Below are positions 1-9,421 of a DNA stretch of 64,000 bases, piece by piece. Where the stretch lies: assembly GCF_009762775.1 (NCBI RefSeq), contig NZ_CP046401.1, positions 3,906,001-3,970,000 on the forward strand. Direction: 5' to 3'. This DNA comes from Maribellus comscasis. Lineage in GTDB: Bacteria; Bacteroidota; Bacteroidia; Bacteroidales; Prolixibacteraceae. The notes under the pieces were generated by a model. The model saw only the letters and a program-made list of their open reading frames with translations. It searched no databases and was not told the origin of the DNA. Position numbers and translations under genes: made by a program. Every line of letters begins with the position of its first letter. Positions within the stretch are counted from its first letter, which is position 1.

Positions 1-2
1 CG

Positions 3-662
3 AATACGATGATGACAAATCCAATCAACCGCATTTTTGCCTGTGGCGACCTGGGTGGCTGGGACATATGCAACTGCTCGCCAAAAATGCTTGATATTTT
101 TACTTCAGAATTGGATAAAGACGGGGATTATGATATTCGGGCAAGAGCTGGTCTGGCCTGGAATTATCCGGGGTGTATTTACTACTTGCAACCTTTTACT
201 GAAGGGGTTAGTTCAAGCAATCAATCAAAGATTTATGTACGTAAATATACCTATGCAAATTATTTCGAGAAGGAAATTGTGCCGGAATCGGAATTGAATG
301 TACGGGCTTATAGGTATGCTAACGTTTTGCTGTTTTTGGCAGAAGCTGAATTAAATACCAACGACAAAACAAAAGCCATTGAATATTTAAACCAAATCCG
401 TGACAGGGCAAATCTTAGTCTGCTTGAAAATTCATCCACAACCGATGAGGTAATGGCCGATATTATAAAACAACGGGCAATTGAATTTTTCTGCGAAGGA
501 GAACGTTTTTACGATTTGCGCAGATGGGGATTGTTAGAAACTGAAATTAGTAACTCATCTGAAGAGAGAGCCGCTAATTTTCAATCAAAATATTCATATT
601 TTCCTATACCAAGTAAAGAAATTCAAACCAATCCGCTTTGCACTCAGGCAGAAGGATGGTAA
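3..662 (+). CDS. SusD/RagB-family outer-membrane glycan-binding lipoprotein, C-terminal part only
   Basis: The window cuts into this gene; the frame is open from base 3, and the ATG at 9 is probably internal. What remains (about 220 residues) is the conserved C-terminal half of a SusD protein: the TPR-like segment R-YANVLLFLAEAELN followed by A-I-YLNQIRDRA, then the R-A-IEFFCEGERFYDLRRWG segment, and the usual ending YFPIPSKEIQTNP. SusD proteins are surface lipoproteins that sit as a lid on a SusC TonB-dependent channel, so a susC gene is expected just upstream, outside the window. The sulfatase/GH2 genes that follow on the same strand are probably part of the same polysaccharide utilisation locus, although a terminator lies at 679-712. 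Family assignment is secure; substrate unknown. Confidence 0.93.
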   Translation, partial: NTMMTNPINRIFACGDLGGWDICNCSPKMLDIFTSELDKDGDYDIRARAGLAWNYPGCIYYLQPFTEGVSSSNQSKIYVRKYTYANYFEKEIVPESELNVRAYRYANVLLFLAEAELNTNDKTKAIEYLNQIRDRANLSLLENSSTTDEVMADIIKQRAIEFFCEGERFYDLRRWGLLETEISNSSEERAANFQSKYSYFPIPSKEIQTNPLCTQAEGW

Positions 663-678
663 AATAGGTAGTTTTCAG

Positions 679-712
679 GAAGTGGTTGTTTTTACAGCCA
701 CTTCATATTTTT
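679..712 (+). terminator. Intrinsic terminator after the SusD gene
   Basis: The arms GAAGTGG (679-685) and CCACTTC (698-704) form a 7-bp stem with a further TG/CA pair inside, followed by the T-rich stretch ATATTTTTAT. It lies 17 bases after the stop codon. Transcription of the sulfatases at 855 onward may need its own promoter; a near-consensus -7 box CATATTTG lies near 770. Confidence 0.7.
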
Positions 713-854
713 ATAAAAAGCTTAAATCCTTTTTTAATAACCAGGGTTTTTCGTTAAATAAATTTCATATTTGCCAGGGGTAAAAAGGGTTTTCTGTCTC
801 TGGAATCTTTTAAAAGGCAGCCCAAAATAATAAGGAATTAAATTTTCATTAGAT

Positions 855-2354
855 ATGAAAAGTGGCATGTTTCTTTTTTTCATAATACTCCTATTAATAG
901 GTAGTAGTTGCCGGGAAAAGGAAAAATTGGAGAAACGACAACAACCAAATATCATCTGGCTAATGGCTGAAGATATTAGTCTAGATCTGGAATGCTACGG
1001 AATGAAGGGCGTGAAGACTCCAGCGTTGAACAAAATGGCGCAGGAGGGAGTAATGTTTACCAATGCGTTTTGCACCAATTCAATATGCTCTCCCAGTCGT
1101 TCAGCGATGATGACAGGTGTTCACCAGTTAAAAATTAATGCCCAGCACCATCGTAGCAACAGGGATGTGGTACTTCCTGAACCATACAAACCTTTTACTT
1201 ATTGGCTTCGTGAAGCGGGTTACACGTGTATTCTTGGGCATCATGGAGTGATGAAAAAAGGGAGAAAAATCGATGTAAATTTTAAATTTGAACAAACAGG
1301 CCCGTGGGACGGAAAAAACAGATTTGGGATTTTTGATAAACTGGACACCTTTGAGGTTTCTGACCAACCATTTTTTGCACAAATACAATTGGTGGCAACC
1401 CACCGTGGAGAATGGTGGGACAAAGTACGCGAAGAATCTGCGCATCCGGTTAATCCTGATTCCGTTGAATTACCTCCGTATTTTGCTGATGATCCGGTTA
1501 TCCGGCTTGACTGGGCTAAATATCTGGATCAGATGGAATACATCGACAATGAAGTGGCTATGATTTTTGCGGAGTTGGAAGAGAAAGGAATGGCTGAGAA
1601 TACGATTGTAATATTTATTGGCGATAATGGAAGGTGTAATGTCTTAGGTAAGGGATATCTCCATGATCCGGGGATACACATTCCGCTTATTGTGAAATGG
1701 CCAAAAGGACTGAGTGAAGGACAAGTGAGAACTGATGTTGTAAGCAGCACTGATATTACCGCCACCATTCTTGATGTTGCAGGGGCAGAAATGCCAGAAT
1801 ACCTTACCGGAAAATCCTTTCTGAAAAATGATTTTAAACGCGATGAGGTGTATGCAGCACGCGATCTCTGGGATGAAATCATGGAGAAATCGAGATGTGT
1901 TACCAACGGCAAATGGGAATACATTAGAAACGATAAACCCGAAATTCCTTATGATGCGCATCAGGCCTACCTGGAGTTTTATCGTCCGGCGGTGCATGTA
2001 ATGCGTGCGCTTAATGCAGAAAATAAGTTAAATAAGGCACAGGCTTTTTTCTTTCAGAAAAGTAAACCACAGGAAGAGCTGTATAATTTGGAAAATGATC
2101 CCTTTGAATTAATAAATCTGGCAGAAGATCCATCTTATAAATCTATATTGGATTCGATGCGGATAAAAACACAAAAGTACGATCACCAAATGGAGCCTGT
2201 CAATAGCGTATTTCATCCTGTTCATCCGGAATCTGTTGATGTTCTCAATTGGGTAAAAAAGGAAAAACCGGTGCTCTATGAGGAAATGCGCAATGGCGTG
2301 GAAATAGGTTTTAGCACGCTGGCGGGGGAATATTCCCGGGAGAAATCAAAATAG
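855..2354 (+). CDS. S1-family sulfatase lipoprotein (Cys-type)
   Basis: Sulfatase of the alkaline-phosphatase-like fold, 499 residues, expected to remove sulfate esters (or N-sulfate) from a glycan outside the cytoplasm. A lipoprotein signal peptide ends at the lipobox IGSS-C19. The active-site motif is C78-S-P-S-R, whose Cys must be oxidised to formylglycine. The N-terminal metal-binding pair appears as E39-D40 rather than the usual D-D, as in sulfatase 3 of this cluster (6553), and the second metal motif is GDNGRC. Those features, with HH at the substrate side, recall N-sulfoglucosamine sulfohydrolase-like sulfatases, but that is only a resemblance. It is the first of four codirectional enzyme genes and is followed after 75 bases by another sulfatase. 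No maturase (anSME or FGE) is present in the window. Start chosen for the signal peptide. Confidence 0.9.
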   Translation: MKSGMFLFFIILLLIGSSCREKEKLEKRQQPNIIWLMAEDISLDLECYGMKGVKTPALNKMAQEGVMFTNAFCTNSICSPSRSAMMTGVHQLKINAQHHRSNRDVVLPEPYKPFTYWLREAGYTCILGHHGVMKKGRKIDVNFKFEQTGPWDGKNRFGIFDKLDTFEVSDQPFFAQIQLVATHRGEWWDKVREESAHPVNPDSVELPPYFADDPVIRLDWAKYLDQMEYIDNEVAMIFAELEEKGMAENTIVIFIGDNGRCNVLGKGYLHDPGIHIPLIVKWPKGLSEGQVRTDVVSSTDITATILDVAGAEMPEYLTGKSFLKNDFKRDEVYAARDLWDEIMEKSRCVTNGKWEYIRNDKPEIPYDAHQAYLEFYRPAVHVMRALNAENKLNKAQAFFFQKSKPQEELYNLENDPFELINLAEDPSYKSILDSMRIKTQKYDHQMEPVNSVFHPVHPESVDVLNWVKKEKPVLYEEMRNGVEIGFSTLAGEYSREKSK

Positions 2355-2429
2355 TGGCAGGGGCTGCATAAAAGAAAAATAAATACAGATTATTAAAAAT
2401 ATTTAGCTGTTTAAAATAAGAAGGAAATC

Positions 2430-3875
2430 ATGAAAGTAGTGTTGTTTTTTTTAGTGGTATTGTTATTTGCAGGGAGTAGCTGCCAGAGACAGAGTCAAAC
2501 TGAAGAATTGCAAAAGCCAAATATCGTCTACATTCTGGCCGATGATTTGGGCTACGGCGATTTGGGTTGTTACGGTCAAAGCCGTTTTCAAACGCCCAAT
2601 CTCGATAAAATGGCGGGTGAAGGAATGTTGTTTACCCAGCATTATGCCGGTTGTACGGTTTGCGCCCCTTCGCGTTCGTCGCTGATGACAGGTCAAACTA
2701 CCGGACATACTCCAATTCGTGGAAATAAAGAGTGGCAGCCCGAAGGACAATGGCCCATGTCCGATTCAACCTTTACAATGGCGGAAATGCTTAAAGAGGC
2801 GGGATATGTTACCGGCGGGTTTGGTAAATGGGGACTGGGGTATCCTGGTTCAGAAGGTGACGCCAACATGCAGGGCTTTGATGAATTTTACGGTTACAAC
2901 TGCCAACGAATGGCGCACAATTATTACCCTTCGCACTTGTGGAACAACCAGGAAAAGATAATTATGCAGGAAAATACCGGGGCAAACCTATCCGAGTATG
3001 CTGCAGATTCGATTCATCAACATGCATTACAGTTTATCGAAAAAAATAAAGACAAGCCATTTTTTCTTTATTACCCTTCAACCATTCCTCATGCCGAGTT
3101 ATTGCTCCCTGAAAAATATATGAAAGAATATAAAGGCAAGCTACTTCCCGAGAAAAGTTTTAAAGGAGCCGAACCGGGCGATCCCGGATTTAGAAATGGT
3201 TCTTACGGAACACAACCACAGGGACATGCTGCTTTTGCTGCGATGGTTGGTCTGCTCGATAAACAGGTTGGGGAAGTACTTGCCAAACTGAAAGATCTTG
3301 GATTGGACGACAATACCATCGTAATATTTAGCTCCGATAACGGCCCGCATCTGGAAGGAGGTGCCGATCCGGATTATTTTAACAGTAACGGGCCGCTAAA
3401 AGGTTACAAACGTGATGTATATGAAGGTGGAATCCGTGAACCCATGATTGCCTGGTGGCCCGGGAAAATTAAACCCGGAACAAAAAGCGACCATATTTCA
3501 GCTTTCTGGGATGTGATGCCAACGGCAGCTGAACTGGCCGGAATTAAAGCACCTGACAATATTGATGGGATTTCATTTCTTCCTACACTGTTAAGTGAAA
3601 GCGGGCAAAAAGAACACGACTATTTATACTGGGAATTTCATGAAAAAGGTGGTCGGAAAGCTTTACGGAAAGGCAATTGGAAACTGGTACAAAACAATGT
3701 ACTGGATCCCAAAAAGAAAACAACTGAATTGTACGACCTTTCAACAGATATTGGCGAGGAACACAATGTGGCAGATGAACATCCTGAGATTGTAAAAGAA
3801 CTTCTGGAACTGATAAAATCTGCACGAACTGAATCGGAAGTGTTTACTTTTCAATCACCCACAATTATTAAGTAA
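2430..3875 (+). CDS. S1-family arylsulfatase lipoprotein (Cys-type)
   Basis: Arylsulfatase A-like sulfatase of 481 residues, a normal full length. Lipobox FAGSS-C18 predicts a lipid-anchored exported enzyme. Metal ligands D38-D39 sit in the sequence YILADDLGYGDLGCYG, the formylglycine site is C78-A-P-S-R followed by SSLMTGQ, the lysine of the catalytic site is probably in GGFGKWGLG, and the C-terminal metal motif is SSDNGPH. The KWGLG signature and overall layout resemble arylsulfatase/N-acetylgalactosamine-6-sulfatase-type members, which usually act on galactose or hexosamine sulfates; exact specificity cannot be read from sequence. It lies 75 bases after one sulfatase and 67 bases before the GH2 gene, consistent with one transcription unit that desulfates and then cleaves the same oligosaccharide. 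Confidence 0.92.
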   Translation: MKVVLFFLVVLLFAGSSCQRQSQTEELQKPNIVYILADDLGYGDLGCYGQSRFQTPNLDKMAGEGMLFTQHYAGCTVCAPSRSSLMTGQTTGHTPIRGNKEWQPEGQWPMSDSTFTMAEMLKEAGYVTGGFGKWGLGYPGSEGDANMQGFDEFYGYNCQRMAHNYYPSHLWNNQEKIIMQENTGANLSEYAADSIHQHALQFIEKNKDKPFFLYYPSTIPHAELLLPEKYMKEYKGKLLPEKSFKGAEPGDPGFRNGSYGTQPQGHAAFAAMVGLLDKQVGEVLAKLKDLGLDDNTIVIFSSDNGPHLEGGADPDYFNSNGPLKGYKRDVYEGGIREPMIAWWPGKIKPGTKSDHISAFWDVMPTAAELAGIKAPDNIDGISFLPTLLSESGQKEHDYLYWEFHEKGGRKALRKGNWKLVQNNVLDPKKKTTELYDLSTDIGEEHNVADEHPEIVKELLELIKSARTESEVFTFQSPTIIK

Positions 3876-3942
3876 TTTGGAATTGAAACCGTTAACGCCG
3901 GCTTTTTCTATTTTTAAGATATAAAATCAACTAAATGTAAAA

Positions 3943-6483
3943 ATGAGACTGCAAAAATCACTATTCTGGTTGTTCCTGACTCCCCTGTTTTTATGGGCTT
4001 GTGAAAAACAGCCGGAGATAATTCCTTCGCCTCAGAAAATCGATTTCGACTGGCAATTTTATTTGGGGGATATTGAAAATGGCGAATTGCCGGAAACCAA
4101 AACTGAAAACTGGCGGGTACTGGATATTCCTCACGATTGGAGTATCGAAGGAGAATACAGTCAGGAAAATGGGAGTGATTGGCAGTCGGGCTTTCTCCCT
4201 GCCGGAATTGGCTGGTACCGGAAAACATTAATCTGGTCGCCCGAATGGGAAAAGAAACAGGTGAAAATTTATTTTGAAGGCATTTACATGAACAGCGATG
4301 TTTGGATTAATGGTCACCATCTTGGTCACCGGCCCAATGGTTATGTGGGTTTTGAATATGATTTGACCAGTTATCTGAAAAAAGGAGAAAATATTATTGC
4401 CGTAAAAGTAGATCATTCCAAACCCTTGTCGGGCCGTTGGTACACCGGTTCCGGAATTTACAGGCATGTTTGGTTAAAAATTAAGGATCCTGTTCATATT
4501 GCAAATTGGGGTGTACGTGTTACGATGCCCGATGTCACCAGCGGGCAATCGGTTTATAATGCTTTTGTTAACATCGTAAATGAAGGGAATAGTAGAAAAA
4601 CAATGGAGCTTAAGTTAACATTGTTTGATAAAGAAGGAAATGAAGTTTCGGGCATAACAAGCGAATTTAAACCAGCAGAAAAAGGAGACAATATTATTGA
4701 ATTGAGTGGAATTCTTAAAAATCCACATCTTTGGTCGCCGGAAAATCCGTATTTGTATGAATTAAAAACAGAATTGTACCAGGGAGGAAAGTTGAAGGAT
4801 GAAAACATTCAAAAAATAGGTTTCCGAAAATTGGAGTTTGATCCGGATTCAGGTTTTAAATTAAACGGGAAAGTCACAAAATTAAAAGGAGTCTGTGATC
4901 ATCATACGGCAGGAGCTGTAGGAGCTGCGGTTCCCGACGATGTTTGGCTGTACCGCTTAAAACTATTGAAAGAGATGGGATGTAACGCCATACGCACTTC
5001 ACACAATCCTTTTTCTACTTCATTTTATGACATTTGCGACAGCCTCGGGCTGATGGTTATGAATGAATTCACCGATGGCTGGGAAACAGAAAAAGCAGCT
5101 TCCGATTACGGACTTTATTTTGAAGAATGGTGGAAAACAGATGCTGCCGATTTTATTAAGCGCGACCGGAATCATCCTTCTGTAATTATGTGGAGCATCG
5201 GAAATGAGGTAAGAAAGCCTACCCGGGAAACTCAAAAACAACTGGTGGATTTTTTTCATCAGTGTGATCCAACACGACCGGTAACACAGGGAGGTATCGA
5301 TCCAACCCGCAATATGAAAGGAGATAATTTACCCTCCCTTTTGGATGTAAAAGGATTCAATGGGGATGGTGAGGAAAAAAATGTACTGGAAGATTTTCAT
5401 TCCCGTGAGCCCGATATTCCGGTGGTTTGTACAGAAGTTCCACATACCTACCAAACCCGTGGTGTATATCGCACAACAACACAGTGGCGGCGGCGCGATT
5501 TCCCTGCGATGTGGGAAAAACAAAGCTGGGACGGAACCATGCGTGGGCTGGAAAAACGAATTTATCCCATCCCTGATTTGGCAAAAAATGAAGTTTTTCC
5601 TGAAGAAAAATGTTTAACATGGTATAAAAATGACGAAGCATTCCCTCTTCAAATTACAAAAAAGTATGAACCTTATTTATATTATCAATCATCTTACGAT
5701 AATGCATCAGTTCGTAGCAGTGCCAGAAAAGCCTGGCAGCGTACACGCGATCTTGATTTTGTAATGGGCCAGTTCCGTTGGGGAAGTTTTGATTACCTTG
5801 GCGAAACAAACGACTGGCCAAGCCGATTTGCGAATTTTGGGGTAATCGATATTTGCGGTTTTCCAAAAGACCACTTCTTTTTGTATCAGAGTATGTGGAC
5901 AGAAGAACCCATGGTGCACATTCTTCCGCACTGGACACATCCCGGGAAAGAGGGAATAAAAATCCCGGTGGTAGTATATACCAATTGCGATGAAGTGGAA
6001 CTTTTTCTGAACGGAAAATCCCTCGGAACGCAGAAATATAAAGATGAGCAACTGGTTTGGATGGTTCCATACACGCCGGGAACAATAAATGCTGTTGCCA
6101 AACGGGATGGAAAAATTGTTGCAGAAAAAGAACAAATTACGTCTGGCAAAGCGGCAGGAATTAAACTTTCGGCAGATAGAACAAAACTTCACGCGAACCG
6201 GACAGATGTTGTTTTTATCAGCGCGGAAATAACAGATAAAAACGGTATTTTTTGCCCAATGGCAAATAACAAGATTGAATTCGAGATTGACGGACCTGCA
6301 AAAATTATTGGTATCGATAACGGAGATCCAATCGATCTTTCAAACTATAAAACGAACAAACGAAGGGCGTTCAGAGGAAAAGTAATGTTGTTGTTACAGT
6401 CAACAGGTAAAACAGGTTTAGTTAAAATAAAAGCACATTCAGAAACAATAAAATCGGAAACGATAGCAATAGAAATTCTTTAG
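3943..6483 (+). CDS. Glycoside hydrolase family 2 (beta-galactosidase/beta-glucuronidase type)
   Basis: Retaining exo-beta-glycosidase of 846 residues, exported as a lipoprotein (lipobox FLWA-C20). Domains in order: GH2 sugar-binding jelly roll (about 35-190, with DIPHDW and GWYRK motifs), immunoglobulin-like domain (about 195-300), TIM barrel (about 305-600), then DUF4982 and a GH2 C-terminal beta domain (about 650-846). The acid/base is E422 in MWSIGNEV; the nucleophile is most likely E498 in VVCTEVPHT. NEFTDGWE is another typical GH2 segment. Members with this layout in Bacteroidota are usually beta-galactosidases or beta-glucuronidases in polysaccharide loci, so the enzyme probably removes a terminal residue after the neighbouring sulfatases have removed sulfate. 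GH family is certain; sugar specificity is not. Confidence 0.92.
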   Translation: MRLQKSLFWLFLTPLFLWACEKQPEIIPSPQKIDFDWQFYLGDIENGELPETKTENWRVLDIPHDWSIEGEYSQENGSDWQSGFLPAGIGWYRKTLIWSPEWEKKQVKIYFEGIYMNSDVWINGHHLGHRPNGYVGFEYDLTSYLKKGENIIAVKVDHSKPLSGRWYTGSGIYRHVWLKIKDPVHIANWGVRVTMPDVTSGQSVYNAFVNIVNEGNSRKTMELKLTLFDKEGNEVSGITSEFKPAEKGDNIIELSGILKNPHLWSPENPYLYELKTELYQGGKLKDENIQKIGFRKLEFDPDSGFKLNGKVTKLKGVCDHHTAGAVGAAVPDDVWLYRLKLLKEMGCNAIRTSHNPFSTSFYDICDSLGLMVMNEFTDGWETEKAASDYGLYFEEWWKTDAADFIKRDRNHPSVIMWSIGNEVRKPTRETQKQLVDFFHQCDPTRPVTQGGIDPTRNMKGDNLPSLLDVKGFNGDGEEKNVLEDFHSREPDIPVVCTEVPHTYQTRGVYRTTTQWRRRDFPAMWEKQSWDGTMRGLEKRIYPIPDLAKNEVFPEEKCLTWYKNDEAFPLQITKKYEPYLYYQSSYDNASVRSSARKAWQRTRDLDFVMGQFRWGSFDYLGETNDWPSRFANFGVIDICGFPKDHFFLYQSMWTEEPMVHILPHWTHPGKEGIKIPVVVYTNCDEVELFLNGKSLGTQKYKDEQLVWMVPYTPGTINAVAKRDGKIVAEKEQITSGKAAGIKLSADRTKLHANRTDVVFISAEITDKNGIFCPMANNKIEFEIDGPAKIIGIDNGDPIDLSNYKTNKRRAFRGKVMLLLQSTGKTGLVKIKAHSETIKSETIAIEIL

Positions 6484-6552
6484 CTAAAAAACAAAAATGG
6501 ACAGTTAAGATAAAAACGACTTTGATGAATAACAGCCAATAAAATTACAATT

Positions 6553-8439
6553 ATGAGATATGTTTTTTTTACTATAATTTTTATGAGCTTTCTGTTTTGT
6601 TCTCATTCAGAAGCACAGGAAGAAAGGCCAAATATTCTTTGGATATCGCATGAAGATTTGAGTCCCATTTATGGGTGTTATGGCGATGAATATGCCAGTA
6701 CACCCCATATCGACAAACTGGCAAAATCGGGGATTATTTTTTCCCGTGCTTTTTCCAATGCGCCGATTTGCGCCCCTGCCCGGACAACATTAATTACGGG
6801 AATGTATGCACCTTCTTTGGGAACTCAGAATTTACGTTCAGATATCCCTGTTCCTGAAGACATGAAAATATTGCCGGAAGTTCTTAGGGGCGCCGGTTAC
6901 TACACTTCAAACAACGTAAAAACAGACTACAACTTTAGTTTTGAAGGGCGGTGGGACGATTGCAGCAAAACAGCCCATTGGCGAAACAGACCGGAAGGAA
7001 AACCGTTTTTCAGCGTTTTTAATTTTATGATTACCCATGAAGGGCCGATTAATGCTTTGCGTAGTGAGGACACAGCGCAATTGAAAGAACATCACGATCC
7101 GGACAAGGCAAAGTTGCCTCCTTATCTTCCTGACAGTCCGAAAATGAGAAAAATCTGGGCACACATGTACGATTTACTTTCTGTTTTCGATAACGATGTT
7201 GCTCATCTGTTGGAACAGTTAAAAGAAGACGGATTGCTGGACAACACCATAATTTTTGTTTTTTCTGATCACGGACATGGTCTTCCGGGGCACAAGCGCT
7301 GGCTGGACAATTCGGGCCTGCAGGTACCTTTTGTCCTTCATGTGCCGGAAAAATACAAGTACCTGGTTTCTAATATTAATACGCCAAAAACGGATCAGAT
7401 AGTAGGCTTTGTAGATTTTGCACCAACGGTAATCTCTCTTGCCGGAGCACAAGTGCCGGAGATGATGGAAGGTAAAAACTTTTTGGGGGAGAAAAGTCAA
7501 TCAAAAAAATATACATATGGCTACCGCGACAGGGCGGATGATTGTTATGACATGTCTCGTTCGGTATGTGATGGCCGGTATATTTATGTCAGGAATTTTA
7601 TGCCACAGATGCCCTATTTTCAAAATGCAATTATTTTTCATAAAGCGGGGAGTTATGAAGAAATACACCGGCTTGAGAAATTGGGGCAGTTGCCTGAAGG
7701 CACCCAAAAGATGCTCCGGCGGAAACCCGCGGAACAATTGTTTGATATTAAAAATGATCCTTTTGAACAAAATAACTTAATTAACAAAAATGATTTACAG
7801 GATGTGGTTGCCAATTTAAGTGAAAAGCTGAACAGCTGGATGTTGAAACATCATGATACCGGTTTGTTTAATGAAGGTGAAATGATGCAAAGAGCAAAAA
7901 AATCTCATACCAGCGTTTTTGAAATGGCACGGGATTGCTCGGATCAGGAATTTGCAAGGATTCTGGAAGCGGCTCAAAAAGTTGGTAAAATAGAAGACGT
8001 TAAAGAATTAATTCCTTATCTAAAAGATGAAGACAGTGCAGTTCGCTACTGGGCAGTAGTTGCGCTCGATGCTTTCGAAGGAGATATTTCTGCGGCAGAT
8101 GACATCCTTACTTCTTTACTTGATGATAATGCTGAAAGTGTGGCAATAAAAGCAGCCGAATTAAAAATTAAAAGGCAGAACGATAAAAAAGCTTTGGATA
8201 CCCTGGCAAAAATGTTAAAGCTCGATTTTGAACCGATGGTTTTACAGGCAGCCATCAGTACAAGGTTGATTGGAGACAGGGCGGCCCCTTTAATCCCCGA
8301 AATTCAAAATGAAATTATGCCCCGTTATTCCGGAGAGGTTTGGGGGCGATACAAAAACTGGTTATATCCTATGTTTATTGGTATGGCCCTCGATCAAACT
8401 CAAATAAATTGTGGTTATGAAATTAAAATAAATAAGTAA
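6553..8439 (+). CDS. S1-family sulfatase with C-terminal HEAT-like repeats
   Basis: Sulfatase of 628 residues, about 130 longer than its neighbours. A type I signal peptide ends near SEA-Q21. The active-site motif is C73-A-P-A-R, in which Ala replaces the more common Ser; the family signature permits this. The first metal motif is H-E34-D35-L rather than D-D, and the second is SDHGHGLPGHKR. The catalytic domain ends near residue 440. Residues about 475-600 then form helical repeats with the HEAT/PBS-lyase pattern (VKELIPYLKDEDSAVRYWAVVAL, broken by short linkers). Such repeats usually bind partners or elongated ligands. The N-terminal half resembles N-sulfoglucosamine sulfohydrolase-like enzymes, which is tentative. 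It is the last gene before a terminator at 8505. Confidence 0.9.
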   Translation: MRYVFFTIIFMSFLFCSHSEAQEERPNILWISHEDLSPIYGCYGDEYASTPHIDKLAKSGIIFSRAFSNAPICAPARTTLITGMYAPSLGTQNLRSDIPVPEDMKILPEVLRGAGYYTSNNVKTDYNFSFEGRWDDCSKTAHWRNRPEGKPFFSVFNFMITHEGPINALRSEDTAQLKEHHDPDKAKLPPYLPDSPKMRKIWAHMYDLLSVFDNDVAHLLEQLKEDGLLDNTIIFVFSDHGHGLPGHKRWLDNSGLQVPFVLHVPEKYKYLVSNINTPKTDQIVGFVDFAPTVISLAGAQVPEMMEGKNFLGEKSQSKKYTYGYRDRADDCYDMSRSVCDGRYIYVRNFMPQMPYFQNAIIFHKAGSYEEIHRLEKLGQLPEGTQKMLRRKPAEQLFDIKNDPFEQNNLINKNDLQDVVANLSEKLNSWMLKHHDTGLFNEGEMMQRAKKSHTSVFEMARDCSDQEFARILEAAQKVGKIEDVKELIPYLKDEDSAVRYWAVVALDAFEGDISAADDILTSLLDDNAESVAIKAAELKIKRQNDKKALDTLAKMLKLDFEPMVLQAAISTRLIGDRAAPLIPEIQNEIMPRYSGEVWGRYKNWLYPMFIGMALDQTQINCGYEIKINK

Positions 8440-8504
8440 CCTCAAGAATATTGAATATAATTTTTTGAAAACGAACACTTTCAAATCCAACTAAATTTAA
8501 TATC

Positions 8505-8541
8505 AGAGCTTATTGTATTTTTCAGTAAGCTCTTTTTTTTA
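8505..8541 (+). terminator. Intrinsic terminator closing the sulfatase/GH2 unit
   Basis: Perfect 8-bp stem AGAGCTTA (8505-8512) / TAAGCTCT (8526-8533), 13-base loop, then eight T. The remaining intergenic sequence up to 8735 is AT-rich and shows no gene; the sigma-factor promoter begins at 8736. Confidence 0.85.
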
Positions 8542-8735
8542 TGATTTTATCTTTTGTCGCAAAATTGTTAGTTTTTTGCTGAGGATTTTGTTAGAGTATA
8601 GTATTTATTGCCTTTCTGCAGCGATTTGGTTTTCTATAAAAGTGTAATTAACAGACTTTTTCATTTTGTGATAAAGTTTCAGAAGATGGTTTAAAACAGA
8701 GGGTTTTGTACTATTTTTAGGCATCTAATTATTTT

Positions 8736-8743
8736 TAAATTTG
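8736..8743 (+). promoter_or_regulatory. Bacteroidota-type -7 promoter box for the ECF sigma gene
   Basis: TAAATTTG matches the TANNTTTG -7 consensus of the primary sigma factor in Bacteroidota. The predicted transcription start near 8747 leaves a leader of about 25 bases before the ATG at 8772. The upstream -33 element is poor. Confidence 0.5.
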
Positions 8744-8771
8744 TACCATTGTATTTCATAACATAGTATTG

Positions 8772-9356
8772 ATGTCGAAAACTACTAACTATCCTGACAA
8801 TTTTTTGTTAGCTGAACTTCGGAATGGAGAAGAAAGGGCATTCGATTTTATTTTTAGGAAATACTATAAAGCGCTCTGTGCACAGGCAGTTGCTTATGTT
8901 TCAGACCTTGATATTGCACAAAGCCAGGTTCAGGAATGTTTTATTAAATTGTGGGAAAAACGCAGTAATGCAGCAAAAATCGAAAACATTGCATCGTATC
9001 TGTCTTTAATGGTCAGAAATCAATGTATCGACTATTTAAGAAAATCAAAATCAATAGCGAACCTACACCAAAAGACCGGAGTTGAAAATGTACAGAACAC
9101 TACCGGAGATACAGTTTTATACCACGAATTTGAAGAAAAGTTGATAATAGCGTTGGCATCGTTACCAGAAAGAAGCAGAGAAGCCTTTGAATACAGCCGC
9201 TTTGAAGGCCTTTCATATACCCAGATAGCCGAAAGAATGGGAATTTCTGTAAAGGCTGTTGAGGGGTTGATGTCGAGGGCATTGAAAGTGTTACGTGTTG
9301 AATTAAAAGATTATCTCCCAATTGTTATAATACTTTATAAATTAACCCATTTGTAA
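8772..9356 (+). CDS. ECF RNA polymerase sigma factor (PUL-type, sigma-70 family)
   Basis: Extracytoplasmic-function sigma factor of 194 residues with region 2 near residues 24-90 (FDFIFRKYY, VQECFIKLWEKR) and a region 4 helix-turn-helix near 130-185 (LPERSREAFEYSRFEGLSYTQIAERMGIS). It would direct RNA polymerase to the downstream susC/susD promoter when released by its FecR partner, encoded 65 bases further on. This sigma/FecR/SusC-STN order is the classic trans-envelope signalling circuit of Bacteroidota. An in-frame TTG lies directly before the ATG; the ATG at 8772 is the more likely start. The sensed glycan is unknown; from the neighbouring sulfatases it is probably sulfated. Confidence 0.92.
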   Translation: MSKTTNYPDNFLLAELRNGEERAFDFIFRKYYKALCAQAVAYVSDLDIAQSQVQECFIKLWEKRSNAAKIENIASYLSLMVRNQCIDYLRKSKSIANLHQKTGVENVQNTTGDTVLYHEFEEKLIIALASLPERSREAFEYSRFEGLSYTQIAERMGISVKAVEGLMSRALKVLRVELKDYLPIVIILYKLTHL

Positions 9357-9421
9357 AAAAATTGCTTTTTGACATAGGGTATTATCTGTTTTGTTTCGTC
9401 AAAAGGTAAAATATGGATTAA

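Noticed and set aside
5654..6192. Long minus-strand frames within the GH2 gene
   Set aside because: Antisense shadows of an intact GH2 frame with complete domain order.
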